This document shows, piece after piece, positions 46,685 through 55,760 of a DNA stretch of 64,000 bases (position 1 is the stretch's first letter; the number at the start of each line of letters is the position of its first letter). Under the pieces are notes generated by a model. The model made no database searches. It saw only the letters and a list, made by a program, of their open reading frames with translations, and had not been told where the DNA came from. Source of the DNA: Lyngbya aestuarii BL J (lineage in GTDB: Bacteria; Cyanobacteriota; Cyanobacteriia; Cyanobacteriales; Microcoleaceae); NCBI RefSeq assembly GCF_000478195.2, contig NZ_AUZM01000006.1, positions 92,571 to 156,570 of the forward strand, in the 5' to 3' direction. Made by a program: the position numbers and the translations under genes.

Positions 46685-47320
46685 CTACGGACATCCCATT
46701 GTATTATCATCACCTTCAGATGTTATCATTGCCCCTAATAATGTCACAACTTTTACACATCTTTTCAAGCCGCCATCTGGAGTAGAGACTGTTACTGTGA
46801 AACCATCTGTATTTTGTCCATTATCCGGTATTTCTTCAGGGTCTATTACTGCTCCTAAATAGTCAAAGATAATCGCATCTTGTAGACGAGCGGTTCCATT
46901 ATTAGCTTGCGTTGTTATTTTAATTTGTCCAGGTTGAATCTGACCATCAATCTTAATAACTGTTTCACTGATTAAATCGTCAACAGGATCAAAGTTCCCA
47001 TTGTCGTCTGCTTCATAAATTTTATACATTGGCATATTTCCATTGTTCAGAAACTGAATTGCTCTATTAACTTTATTTCGTTTGGCTTCAGATTGTGCAG
47101 TTTGCAACACCTGTAACACTTGACCATTAACGGCTCGAATGCGTTGACGGCTAACAAAACCATTCCAAGCGGGGGCGGCGATCGCTGATAAAATACCAAC
47201 CATCACAACAACAACCATAACTTCTATCAGGGAAAAACCACCGTCAGTTTGATGATTTTTGCGGGAGTGTTGGAGGAGATAACGTTTCAATTGGTTTGGG
47301 GTTTGAGAATAGATGTTCAT
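46685..47320 (-). CDS. GspH/FimT-type pseudopilin
   Basis: 211 residues. The prepilin site is DGG before FSLIEV, with the helix VMVVVVMVGILSAIAAP and AWNGFVSRQRIRAVNGQVLQ then TAQSEAKRNK. The C-terminal part ends in a CVKVVTLLGAM motif shared with the downstream gene. It sits third after hpsA on the same strand. In Nostoc punctiforme a third pseudopilin gene, hpsD, occupies this place, but I cannot be sure of orthology, so no symbol is given. Confidence 0.88.
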   Translation of the reverse strand: MNIYSQTPNQLKRYLLQHSRKNHQTDGGFSLIEVMVVVVMVGILSAIAAPAWNGFVSRQRIRAVNGQVLQVLQTAQSEAKRNKVNRAIQFLNNGNMPMYKIYEADDNGNFDPVDDLISETVIKIDGQIQPGQIKITTQANNGTARLQDAIIFDYLGAVIDPEEIPDNGQNTDGFTVTVSTPDGGLKRCVKVVTLLGAMITSEGDDNTMGCP

Positions 47321-47391
47321 AATTAGCTCTTTGAAATTTGATTGGGCGATCGCCGAATAGATAATAACTTCACCAGGATTCTAAGATATTA

Positions 47392-48396
47392 TTAATTATT
47401 GACATCAAAATCACTTCCTCCTCTAATGGTAACGCTATATTTGGGAAAATATTGGCTGTTGTTTGCTTTGTATTCTGCATCGGTTTGAATGCGACGCAAA
47501 GCGTTTCCTCGAATCGTTACTTGTGCTAATCGATTTCCATTTGGATTGACACAAGCATAAAAGCTCTTGCTATTGGTATCGCGTCTCAAATCTGGCTCTG
47601 TAGCAGGTCGTGTTGTACCATCAGCTAGAGTAATATTTATGCTGGCTAAATTATCTATACCCAAACTTTCCTGACAATTAACCTCTATATCATCATCATC
47701 ATATGTTGTGTTGTAGTCAATATAATTAACTAATACTTCGCGGTTAGGAAAAGTATCGCCTTCTCCTCGAACAATCGTTTTTGGCGCTCTCAAGTTCGGG
47801 TTAGTTGGAAATACTTTCTTACTATCGTCTAATCCAAATTCATCTCGTTCGTCATGGGCATTCATCTCAAATCGAGTAATTCGTGCAGGACAAGAAATGC
47901 CATCTGGACACCAAGTTTGATCGTTATCTTGTCGTAGATAGTAAGCAACTAACGATAGAACAAATTTACCATCCATACATTCATCGCTGTTCTCAGGTGT
48001 ACAACCAGGAACACGAACAATATTGTCCTTAAACTCTCGTTTCCAAAACACTAGAATGGGCGTTTCGCTTGCATCATTAGGAATTAGAGGTCTGGTTGAT
48101 GTTGTAATCGCCTCAACGCCATCGTTATCATAGATGTAAATTGCTTGGCTTAAATCCTGCTTGATATAATCTAAAGCGGATTGGATTTCTTCCTCTGTTG
48201 TTGCTTTCGCTCCTTCTCGGCTTTCATCATTTAAAAGACCGATCACCAATCCCAGTAACGGAGTGATGATCAGAAATGCCATGATCGTACCGATCAACAA
48301 CTCGATCATACTCATCCCGCTATCGGAACGAACAGAATGAGAACCTTTGTTAAAATGGCGTTTATTTTTGAGTAGGAGCCGCAGTAAACTGTTCAT
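47392..48396 (-). CDS. hpsC: Hormogonium polysaccharide pseudopilin HpsC-like
   Basis: 334 residues. A basic leader (MNSLLRLLLKNKRHFNKG) ends at a prepilin site (DSG before MSMIEL), followed by the helix MIELLIGTIMAFLIITPLLG and a PilW-like globular region with ALDYIKQDLSQAIYIYD. Cys residues are scattered (CPDGISCP, CTPENSDEC). HpsC with HpsB works in export of the polysaccharide that lets hormogonia glide, in concert with type IV pili. The name rests on its position after hpsB and on the overall pattern. Confidence 0.8.
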   Translation of the reverse strand: MNSLLRLLLKNKRHFNKGSHSVRSDSGMSMIELLIGTIMAFLIITPLLGLVIGLLNDESREGAKATTEEEIQSALDYIKQDLSQAIYIYDNDGVEAITTSTRPLIPNDASETPILVFWKREFKDNIVRVPGCTPENSDECMDGKFVLSLVAYYLRQDNDQTWCPDGISCPARITRFEMNAHDERDEFGLDDSKKVFPTNPNLRAPKTIVRGEGDTFPNREVLVNYIDYNTTYDDDDIEVNCQESLGIDNLASINITLADGTTRPATEPDLRRDTNSKSFYACVNPNGNRLAQVTIRGNALRRIQTDAEYKANNSQYFPKYSVTIRGGSDFDVNN

Positions 48397-48490
48397 GGTT
48401 GAGTTTCTTCCTTATAGATTTAGAAGTAACATAAATCCGAATCACTAAACATTTAATCAATTAAGCTTGTTCTTTTCTGGGTTATGGAGT

Positions 48491-49162
48491 TTAGTTGTCT
48501 GGTCTTCCACAAGTGTCTAAAACGATAAAACGATTAAAGTTATCGAATGAACCACTCCCAGGAGGAATCTCTGTGGACATCTGAATTAAAGGTAAAGAGC
48601 GATCGCCCAAAGCGTTAGTGGTAATGCTGTCAGAGTCTACTTTTCCATCCGTGAGGGGGGTGAGTGCTGGAGCATCAGGATCAAAGGAGTTCGCCCGATA
48701 GACTCGAACTCCCAGCACATAACCATCTTCAGCTACTGTAGAAGTTGGATGACAGGCACTCCCTTGAACGTACATATCAACCAGACTCCCAACTTGACAA
48801 CCCGCTTCTTCGTCGAAATTGACGCAGTACAATTGTTGTTCGGGGTCTGCGCCAGCGGGAACAGCAACTTCATTCACCGGAGTATCTGATAAGGTTAGAG
48901 TTGTCTTGGGTTGACCCGTCGGATTGGCTTTCACTGGTTCTGTCGGATCGGCTTTGACTGCATCAATATACGATCGCGCGGCTTGGGTGGCGAGTTCGAC
49001 CCGTTTAGCCTGAACCCGAGTACCGACGGAGAAGGCAATCACAGGCCCCATTGCACTCAGTAAGAATGTCACCACCACGATCGCGATGATCGCTTCGAGG
49101 ATAGTGTAGCCCTCCTCTGGAGAGGACTGTATTTTTTTGAGGAATTTTTGCCCGAGCATCAT
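48491..49162 (-). CDS. hpsB: Hormogonium polysaccharide pseudopilin HpsB-like
   Basis: 223 residues. The prepilin site is EEG before YTILEA, with helix ILEAIIAIVVVTFLLSAMGP and then FSVGTRVQAKRVELATQAAR. A PilV-like globular domain with several Cys follows (LYCVNFDEEAGCQ, SACHPTSTV). An AGGAG site lies eight bases before the ATG at 49162. It starts 38 bp after hpsA, as expected of an operon. The gene order hpsA-hpsB-hpsC matches the Nostoc hps locus. Confidence 0.82.
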   Translation of the reverse strand: MMLGQKFLKKIQSSPEEGYTILEAIIAIVVVTFLLSAMGPVIAFSVGTRVQAKRVELATQAARSYIDAVKADPTEPVKANPTGQPKTTLTLSDTPVNEVAVPAGADPEQQLYCVNFDEEAGCQVGSLVDMYVQGSACHPTSTVAEDGYVLGVRVYRANSFDPDAPALTPLTDGKVDSDSITTNALGDRSLPLIQMSTEIPPGSGSFDNFNRFIVLDTCGRPDN

Positions 49163-49200
49163 GTTACCTTCTCCTTTTTGTTGATATTGCCTAGAATGAT

Positions 49201-52200
49201 TTAGTCACAGCCATTTGGTTTTGTTGCACTATTGGTGGCTGCGTATGTTGAACTTCCATTAAGTTGAGAACAGTACAGCACTCGAACCCAGGGTTCACTG
49301 CGGCTAACTTCTCGCAGGTACTCCTCAGAAGCATCGAGTCGGTTTCCTGCGGCGTCGGTTATGGGAGTTGTGAACAGAGAGGAGAACAGGTCAGGATATT
49401 GGAACAGCAAGCCAACATCAAAACCCCATTGGCGACTGGGTGGAGACTGTTGGGGTGTCCGACCACCACCTGCGGTGTTGTAATCTTTCTTCTTGTAGCG
49501 GAACAAACTGTCTTGCTCAGACGGGTTGCGGACAGGTAAGTAAGGAGCGGTTGCATAAGCGCTTCGGAAAAGCTGCATGAACGAACCCTGGATGAACGTT
49601 GATCGGGTTGCACTGTTATTCTGTCCTTGCCAGTTTTCGAGCAAGCGGGGTAAGTTTTGTAGACCTCCATTGGTTTCTCCTGCTCGGCTCGGTACATCTC
49701 CGACAGCCATCACCATATTAAAAGTTGTGTTATTTCTGGCTCTCGGTACCCACTTCGTTCGCTGGTGCGCTGCGTTGCCTCCTGGCTCATTGTTACCGGG
49801 ATTAGTATTAGTGGTGGCATAAATTTGCATCACCGGAACGAGTAGGGGTTGCTGTACTGTACCGACGTTATTACCAGTTGCAGGTAACGAGCTTTCATAG
49901 TACAGATTATTTGCATTGTATTGCCAACCATTATTATTTGATGGATTGGTTCTACTGGTCGTTGTTCTGAACCAGAGTGCATTATCTCGGGTTGCAGGAA
50001 CACCAGCCGAAAAGCTTGTAATAGTGCCACCAGGATCGAACTTCTTGCTGGTCATCTTGATGTTTACAGTAGAGTAGGGGTAATAGTTAACATTTTGACC
50101 ACCATCAATTCCTAGAGGCACAGGAGCATTATTAGCGTCAAGGAACAGCTTGAACTCGTTTGCATTACTTGGATAGCGCAAGAAGGCAACCCGACGGGGG
50201 AAACGTTGATCGTCTGGATCTAAAGGTTGTCTAGCAGTTGTACCTGAGAGCAACTCTGTTACCGGAGTGCCGATAGGAATTTGATCGGCTCTTATTTCTA
50301 TGTCGCTGCTATTTAGTTCTTCTAAAGTTATCTTGTTGTCATTATCCTGATCGGTTCCTCTGCCGACAAACCAATCATCTGGCCCACAAGCTGAAATCAT
50401 CGGCTTCCGGCAGATTTCCATCACATACTCGGGTAATTTGGCTCGTCGCTGAACGGGAGTAATAAAGTTGTTGAAGTAGGAACTGTTAGCGTTTCTTTGG
50501 TTGTCGATATATTTATCAACGTAGTATTTATCATTGAGAGCAGTTCCGCTCACAGGTGTAGGTTGGTAGAGAATTGAGTCAATAACTTCTTCTGGGTTGG
50601 TGGGGTCTTTAGAATTATCAAACCTGAACCCACCACTACTCAGACCGTTGGTAACGAAGTTATTTTCATGGAAGCCGTTAATTAGACGGGCAACCTTAGC
50701 TGTGATTGTAATACCATCATCAGTAGCATTACCATTTCCGTTGAAATCTAAGTCAAAATAATCTTCATCAACGGTTTCCTCAGCACCATTTCCATCAAAG
50801 TCACTAGCTACGCTTCCATTTTCGGAATAAGTAATCGCACTACCTGCATTGCTTCTGAGGTCGAAGTCTCCTTCGTTACGGTAGCCCGGACGGAAGTCAG
50901 CCGAAAGGATATTGAGTGCATCGGCTAACACTTTGGCGGGTCGCCATTCATCTCCCTGACCGTCACAACCGTCTTGGCCTTGACGACAAGCAAATGCTCC
51001 GTTGCGTCCCGTGCGTCCGTAGAAGTTGTTCCAGTAGCTATTTCCATCTGACAGACTATCAGAGGTGAACTCCTCCTGCGTGTGAAGGTTAAAGTCTCCT
51101 TTGATATAAACCGGATTGTTGCTAGCCAGAAGCAAACCTTTTTCAACCTGCGGATCACTCGCTTGGTTATCACCCCGAGCCAATTTTTCTCCATTAACTA
51201 ACATAATGCCATTGGGTCGGCGGCTTGGATCGAGTTTAAAGTCGGTGCGGCTGACCAAATCTCGGGTTACTTTGTCAATGTTGCCGTCATTTCCGGCTAC
51301 TCGGTGGCTCCAGTCTGGTAGAGCATCTTCCCGACTCGCATAGACAACCCCGCTCATGGGCAGAATGTATTCTGTTTGGGGACCCTTTGGAGACTTTTTG
51401 CTGTATGATGCTTTTCGCATTTGATCCAAATCTAGGATGGTCAGACGCACTTCCAGAGGCTGACGTTCTTCTAGAGGTAAGTCGTATTCGGTGGAAAGAT
51501 TATCGCTGTCGCCCAAATCACCCTTAAAAGTAAAGGTTTCGTCAATATCTGTATCGGGGTCATCCTTTGTAACCGCTTTAACTTGACGAGCATCCAGAAT
51601 GGCAGTTTCGTAAATCATGCCATTGGTAATTCCGTCAGGATCGGGTCCCAAGCTGACTAATTGTGGTTGTGATGGATTTTCCTCTGCCAAAATACCCAAG
51701 GAACACATCGCCGTATCGATCGCCGCTTGTTCGGCTAGAGAGCGATCTGCTTTCTGCAAGGCACTTCGCAACAGTTCGTTAGCAAACCGACCATCAGGAA
51801 AGACCATGTTAGCTTGTTTGGCGAGAGTTCCTTCTAGGTTTGTTCCCTCTGTAAATAGCCCATTGTTACCGGGTGTTGCCGAGCCGGGACGGGCTGTGGT
51901 TGGTGGCCCGTAGACAATACCGTTATTGGAGCGTCCATCCGGATCTTCATTCCAACCCAAACCCGGAGCGTTCCTAGCTGTAATATTTGTACTGGGGTCG
52001 TAGTAGCTGCTAATACAGGCGATCGGTTCTTGTCTCTCGGGCGGGTCGTTTTCTTCTGCATCTTCAACGCCGCTACTAGCGTAGTGATAGACTGCCGTTG
52101 CTCTCATCCGCAAGTCGCCTCGGGCAAACTGAGCGTTACCTGTTGGTAGGAGATTGGGTACGTCTACCCACTTAGGATCATTAGGATCATTATCGTATAC

Positions 52201-54141
52201 CTGCGAACCCGGAACCGGAGACATGGGCATAGTGTCCGGCCAAACAACTGTATAGCTCTCTGTGTTCGTCGTGTCTGGGTCATCGTAGGTCTGACCTACA
52301 GGAATAGGCGGGGGAAGAAAGGATAGTTCGCGATCATAAATTCCCGCACCCGTAATCACTCGCAGACCCCCGAAACCTTCCGTTGGCGTTTCGGGTAATT
52401 GAGCCGCAGCTCCTTCCCAAAATCCATCTCGGTCAATTGCTCCCACCGAAGGTAAGGGGGTGACTTGAGAGGGACGAAGCCGTTCGGCTTCAATTATATT
52501 GCCCTGTTGGTCAGACCATTTGCCGTAAATGACTGATGCGGTTTCAAAACTGTTGGTCGTTGCATTGAAAATTTTGGCGGGGAGGTTGTTGCCCACTTTT
52601 ACGCGATCGCCCAATAAGTATTCGATCGAATCTTCATTGAGATCAGGGTCAACTGCTTTGAGTTGATTTTCTCTAATTGTTAAGTTGGTTTCTTCAAAAG
52701 GGTTCGTCAGTTCAGCGTTAGGTCGGAGTTCGTTTCCGGTTCCCTCCAGTGTGGTATCCAAAGTTAGTGGGTCTGCCGTTTCCGCAATATCTTCAAAGGG
52801 AAGTCTGCGGACGCGATCGCGAAAATAAACTTCCAGAGCCTTGCGCCGACCTATTGCTTCGGTTAAAGTCTGAACGTCATCAGGATCGGTGTCTACTACT
52901 GCATTATCATCGGCATCAGGATCGGCGATCATATTGGTAACGAGGTTAGCGATCACTGTTTCGTAAGCGTTGCTGTTATTCCCCACCGCAGAAGATGCGT
53001 CGTTTGTAGATCGATTGTTATTACTAATGCTTGCCTGTCCCTGAGCGTTTTCTCCTCGATATAGGTCTACATCAGCCTCTCCCGTGCGATTGTCTTCTAT
53101 CGTCCCGTTGAATACGTTTCCACCAATGAGAATTTTGCTGTTTTCAGGATCGTCATAAAAGCAGGAGTTCTCTCCACTGATGAGAAATAGATCAAATGCG
53201 TTTCCACCCAAAGGAACGACGAACATATTCCCGTTGGCAACTATGCGACCGTTGAGGCGAAACGCAGGCCCGGGAGCGATTTCTAGGTCGCCATCGTAGA
53301 CCACAGCGTTGTTATCTAGAGACTGTCGAACCAGATCCTGTTGGTACTCCAATGCGGAGAACCCTTGAGAACCTTGTCCTCCTATTGGAACCGTTGTGGT
53401 GTAGACAAAAACACTTTGTTTAACCCGGTTGCCGTATTTGACCCAGTTCACCAACTCCCCAGCCAGGGGTTTACCCTCAGCATTCAGTTGGATCGCACAG
53501 TCGGGATCGCTGAGTGCATCTATGGGAGGCATCGGTTGCGCTCTGGCATCTAAAGATCCCCGTTCTTCACCCGCAGGAACGCTATAAAAAATTCCATAGA
53601 GGGTATAGCTATCATTGTTATCAATCTTTCCATCGTTATTAATATCAACTGGGAACCGCCACCCTGTTGTGATTGTATTATTCGGATCTTTTAGATCGGT
53701 TAATACCAGTCTATCTTCGTCGGCAAAATCGTAATCGGGTCTTTCGAGCAGTGTCCTCAGTTTTCGTGCCGGGGGGGTTGTGCGAGGTCTGGGGTCTAAC
53801 AATTCTGCGTCTTCTATCGCTTTTTGAATCTTGGCTTTCGCCCGATCAAGTGCGGGTGCTGCTGCTGCGATCGCCGCTTCATCCACCCGTCGATACTGAG
53901 CAAACTTTGCCCGCTCCATCGACCGAAACAATATCGCCACACTCAGCAACACCACCACCAATATTACCATCGTTACTGTTGGCAAGACAAACCCCGCCCG
54001 ACCATAGCGATCGCGACGGTTGACTCTCATCCAAGTTCTCAACAGCGATCGCATCAGCCTTTGAATGATTCTCTCTATAGACCGATACACATTCTGTAAC
54101 AGAGATAGTATTGACAAATTTGACTTATTATGCTTAGACAT
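49201..54141 (-). CDS. hpsA: Hormogonium polysaccharide biosynthesis protein HpsA
   Basis: 1646 residues from an ATG at 54141 (MSKHNKSNLSILSLLQ) with AGGA seven bases upstream. A basic, helical N-terminus leads to a pilin-like segment GFVLPTVTMVILVVVLLSVA (about residues 50-70) and then ILFRSMERAKFAQYRRVDEA. The very large remainder is acidic and rich in Asn, Asp and Pro. It holds calcium-loop motifs resembling dockerin or EF-hand sites (VDINNDGKIDNND, DNDNKITLEEL, DLDFNGNGNATDD). HpsA is required for hormogonium polysaccharide and motility in Nostoc; its biochemical role is unknown. It is the first gene of the leftward pseudopilin run. Confidence 0.85.
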   Translation of the reverse strand: MSKHNKSNLSILSLLQNVYRSIERIIQRLMRSLLRTWMRVNRRDRYGRAGFVLPTVTMVILVVVLLSVAILFRSMERAKFAQYRRVDEAAIAAAAPALDRAKAKIQKAIEDAELLDPRPRTTPPARKLRTLLERPDYDFADEDRLVLTDLKDPNNTITTGWRFPVDINNDGKIDNNDSYTLYGIFYSVPAGEERGSLDARAQPMPPIDALSDPDCAIQLNAEGKPLAGELVNWVKYGNRVKQSVFVYTTTVPIGGQGSQGFSALEYQQDLVRQSLDNNAVVYDGDLEIAPGPAFRLNGRIVANGNMFVVPLGGNAFDLFLISGENSCFYDDPENSKILIGGNVFNGTIEDNRTGEADVDLYRGENAQGQASISNNNRSTNDASSAVGNNSNAYETVIANLVTNMIADPDADDNAVVDTDPDDVQTLTEAIGRRKALEVYFRDRVRRLPFEDIAETADPLTLDTTLEGTGNELRPNAELTNPFEETNLTIRENQLKAVDPDLNEDSIEYLLGDRVKVGNNLPAKIFNATTNSFETASVIYGKWSDQQGNIIEAERLRPSQVTPLPSVGAIDRDGFWEGAAAQLPETPTEGFGGLRVITGAGIYDRELSFLPPPIPVGQTYDDPDTTNTESYTVVWPDTMPMSPVPGSQVYDNDPNDPKWVDVPNLLPTGNAQFARGDLRMRATAVYHYASSGVEDAEENDPPERQEPIACISSYYDPSTNITARNAPGLGWNEDPDGRSNNGIVYGPPTTARPGSATPGNNGLFTEGTNLEGTLAKQANMVFPDGRFANELLRSALQKADRSLAEQAAIDTAMCSLGILAEENPSQPQLVSLGPDPDGITNGMIYETAILDARQVKAVTKDDPDTDIDETFTFKGDLGDSDNLSTEYDLPLEERQPLEVRLTILDLDQMRKASYSKKSPKGPQTEYILPMSGVVYASREDALPDWSHRVAGNDGNIDKVTRDLVSRTDFKLDPSRRPNGIMLVNGEKLARGDNQASDPQVEKGLLLASNNPVYIKGDFNLHTQEEFTSDSLSDGNSYWNNFYGRTGRNGAFACRQGQDGCDGQGDEWRPAKVLADALNILSADFRPGYRNEGDFDLRSNAGSAITYSENGSVASDFDGNGAEETVDEDYFDLDFNGNGNATDDGITITAKVARLINGFHENNFVTNGLSSGGFRFDNSKDPTNPEEVIDSILYQPTPVSGTALNDKYYVDKYIDNQRNANSSYFNNFITPVQRRAKLPEYVMEICRKPMISACGPDDWFVGRGTDQDNDNKITLEELNSSDIEIRADQIPIGTPVTELLSGTTARQPLDPDDQRFPRRVAFLRYPSNANEFKLFLDANNAPVPLGIDGGQNVNYYPYSTVNIKMTSKKFDPGGTITSFSAGVPATRDNALWFRTTTSRTNPSNNNGWQYNANNLYYESSLPATGNNVGTVQQPLLVPVMQIYATTNTNPGNNEPGGNAAHQRTKWVPRARNNTTFNMVMAVGDVPSRAGETNGGLQNLPRLLENWQGQNNSATRSTFIQGSFMQLFRSAYATAPYLPVRNPSEQDSLFRYKKKDYNTAGGGRTPQQSPPSRQWGFDVGLLFQYPDLFSSLFTTPITDAAGNRLDASEEYLREVSRSEPWVRVLYCSQLNGSSTYAATNSATKPNGCD

Positions 54142-54584
54142 AGACTTGTCCTGACTTTCAGTCGAGTTTAGTTTGCTGGTGGTGGGATGAGGACAAAGCC
54201 ACAACCCTAGTTATTGTTTACTTCGAGGAAAAAAGGCACCGTTTGCTGATTTCAAGCTCAGTCGTTTAATGTAAAATCTAGGTTTGTTATTATCTTTAAT
54301 TTTAAGATCCCACCGTTTCCGTTTCCCGAGAGGGAAAGTTAGATAAAGTTACGGTTCGGGGGACACAATCGACCAGAAAAAATCCAGTCCGATACACCTT
54401 TTATAGATAGCAAATCTTTTGGCAATTGGGGCATTCCCCCTATCACACCTCTAGTGTGTGATCGATCACACTCCTGATACATCTGTCACAAGTACAGAAT
54501 TTATTGTTATTCTTCCCAACTTCAGCAAAAAAGCGATCGCTGTCCATTAAATTAACCCCATTGCCTTCTGTCTGTCGAGTTGGT
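54142..54584. promoter_or_regulatory. Upstream region of the hps operon
   Basis: The leftward hps promoter should lie here. A perfect 16-bp palindrome GTGTGATCGATCACAC sits at 54456-54471, with a further TCACAC at 54443-54448 that pairs with the same GTGTG. It is CRP-like in half-site sequence (TGTGA/TCACA), but its spacer is four bases rather than six. It may be an operator for hpsA. Confidence 0.45.
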
Positions 54585-54700
54585 GGGAAATCGCCCCCTA
54601 ATCCCTAATTCTGGGGAAATCGCCCCCTAATCCCCAATTCTGGGGAAATCGCCCCCTAATCCCCAATTCTGGGGAAATCGCCCCCTGACCCCCAATTCTG
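54585..54700. repeat. Tandem array of a 29-bp unit
   Basis: Four direct copies of a 29-bp unit containing GGGAAATCGCCCCCTAAT, starting at 54585, 54614, 54643 and 54672, with one or two substitutions each. There are no spacers, so it is not a CRISPR array. Confidence 0.85.
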
Positions 54701-54729
54701 GGGGAAAGATAGAAGTCACCCATTGTTGC

Positions 54730-54856
54730 AGGATTTAGGGGCTACTGGGAAAAGATTAAAAGTCCCCCATTGTTGGGGGATTGAGGGGGCGATCAGGATT
54801 TAGGGGCTACTGGGAAAAGATTAAAAGTCCCCCATTGTTGGGGGATTGAGGGGGCG
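54730..54856. repeat. Two direct copies of a 65-bp unit with hairpins
   Basis: Units with AGGATTTAGGGGCTACTGGG and the hairpin CCCCCATTGTTGGGGG start at 54730 and 54795. On the minus strand each hairpin is followed by ACTTTT, so one may end rpmB transcription. Confidence 0.8.
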
Positions 54857-54872
54857 GAGATTGAAATCAAGA

Positions 54873-55109
54873 CTAAAACTTATTGAGATTCAGCCCGGCT
54901 TCTTTTGCCATTGCGTGAATCCCTTTCGTTTCTAGGGTTTTAATCGCCTTCGTCGAAATTTTCAGTCTCACCCAACGCTTTCCTTGAGGCCACCAAACCC
55001 GTTTCCATTGCAAGTTTGGCTGTTGTAACTTGTGGGTACGACGGTGGGAGTGAGACACAGCCATCGCGTTATTTGCTTTTTTCCCAGTAAGCTGGCATCT
55101 ACGAGACAT
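54873..55109 (-). CDS. rpmB: 50S ribosomal protein L28
   Basis: 78 residues, basic, matching L28 throughout: [58 protein letters not shown] component of the large ribosomal subunit. It stands alone between two repeat arrays, with the repeats on its downstream side offering terminator-like hairpins. Confidence 0.98.
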   Translation of the reverse strand: MSRRCQLTGKKANNAMAVSHSHRRTHKLQQPNLQWKRVWWPQGKRWVRLKISTKAIKTLETKGIHAMAKEAGLNLNKF

Positions 55110-55234
55110 AAAACCTCCAAATTAACATTATTACTGACAAGTCCAAACCTTTATTATATTGCCTCAACCGCAGAACCCAGAAATCTGTGATTCTCACTTG
55201 AGTTCTCAAATTTTGTTAATCTTAAAGCCATATC

Positions 55235-55740
55235 TGCAATTTTGCGAAGGGTCTCAAAGATTCTTCGTTTAATTGTCACCCTGAGAGCAGCAAAGGGTCT
55301 CAAAGATTCTTCGTTTAATTGTCACCCTGAGAGCAGCGAAGGGTCTCAAAGATTCTTCGTTTAATTGTCGCCCTGAGAGCAGCAAAGGGTCTCAAAGATT
55401 CTTCGTTTAATTGTCACCCTGAGAGCAGCGAAGGGTCTCAAAGATTCTTCGTTTAATTGTCGCCCTGAGATCAGCGAAGGGTTTCAAAGATTCTTCGTTT
55501 CACTCACAATGACATTTACCATCAATTAATTGTCACCCTGAGAGCAGCGAAGGGTCTCAAAGATTCTTCGTTTCACTCAGAATGACATTCACCATCAATT
55601 AATTGTCACCCTGAGAGCAGCGAAGGGTCTCAAAGATTCTTCGTTTCACTCAGAATGACATTCACCATCAATTAATTGTCACCCTGAGATCAGCAAAGGG
55701 TTTCAAAGATTCTTCGTTTCACTCAGAATGACATTCAGAA
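55235..55740. repeat. Two-level tandem array (46-bp and 73-bp units)
   Basis: The landmark TTCTTCGTTT recurs at 55261, 55307, 55353, 55399, 55445 and 55491 (46-bp period), then at 55564, 55637 and 55710 (73-bp period). The longer unit is the 46-bp unit plus a 27-bp insert containing CACTCAGAATGACATT. All units share CACCCTGAGAGCAGCGAAGG. A single diverged copy lies at about 29185-29245. Confidence 0.9.
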
Positions 55741-55760
55741 GGAGTTGGGGGAGAGGTTAA

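Noticed and set aside
54456..54471. Canonical CRP (SYCRP1) site
   Set aside because: Half-sites match, but the spacer is four bases rather than the six of the known consensus; kept only as an unassigned palindrome.
54585..54856. Possible CRISPR array
   Set aside because: Repeats are directly adjacent with no unique spacers, and no cas genes are present.
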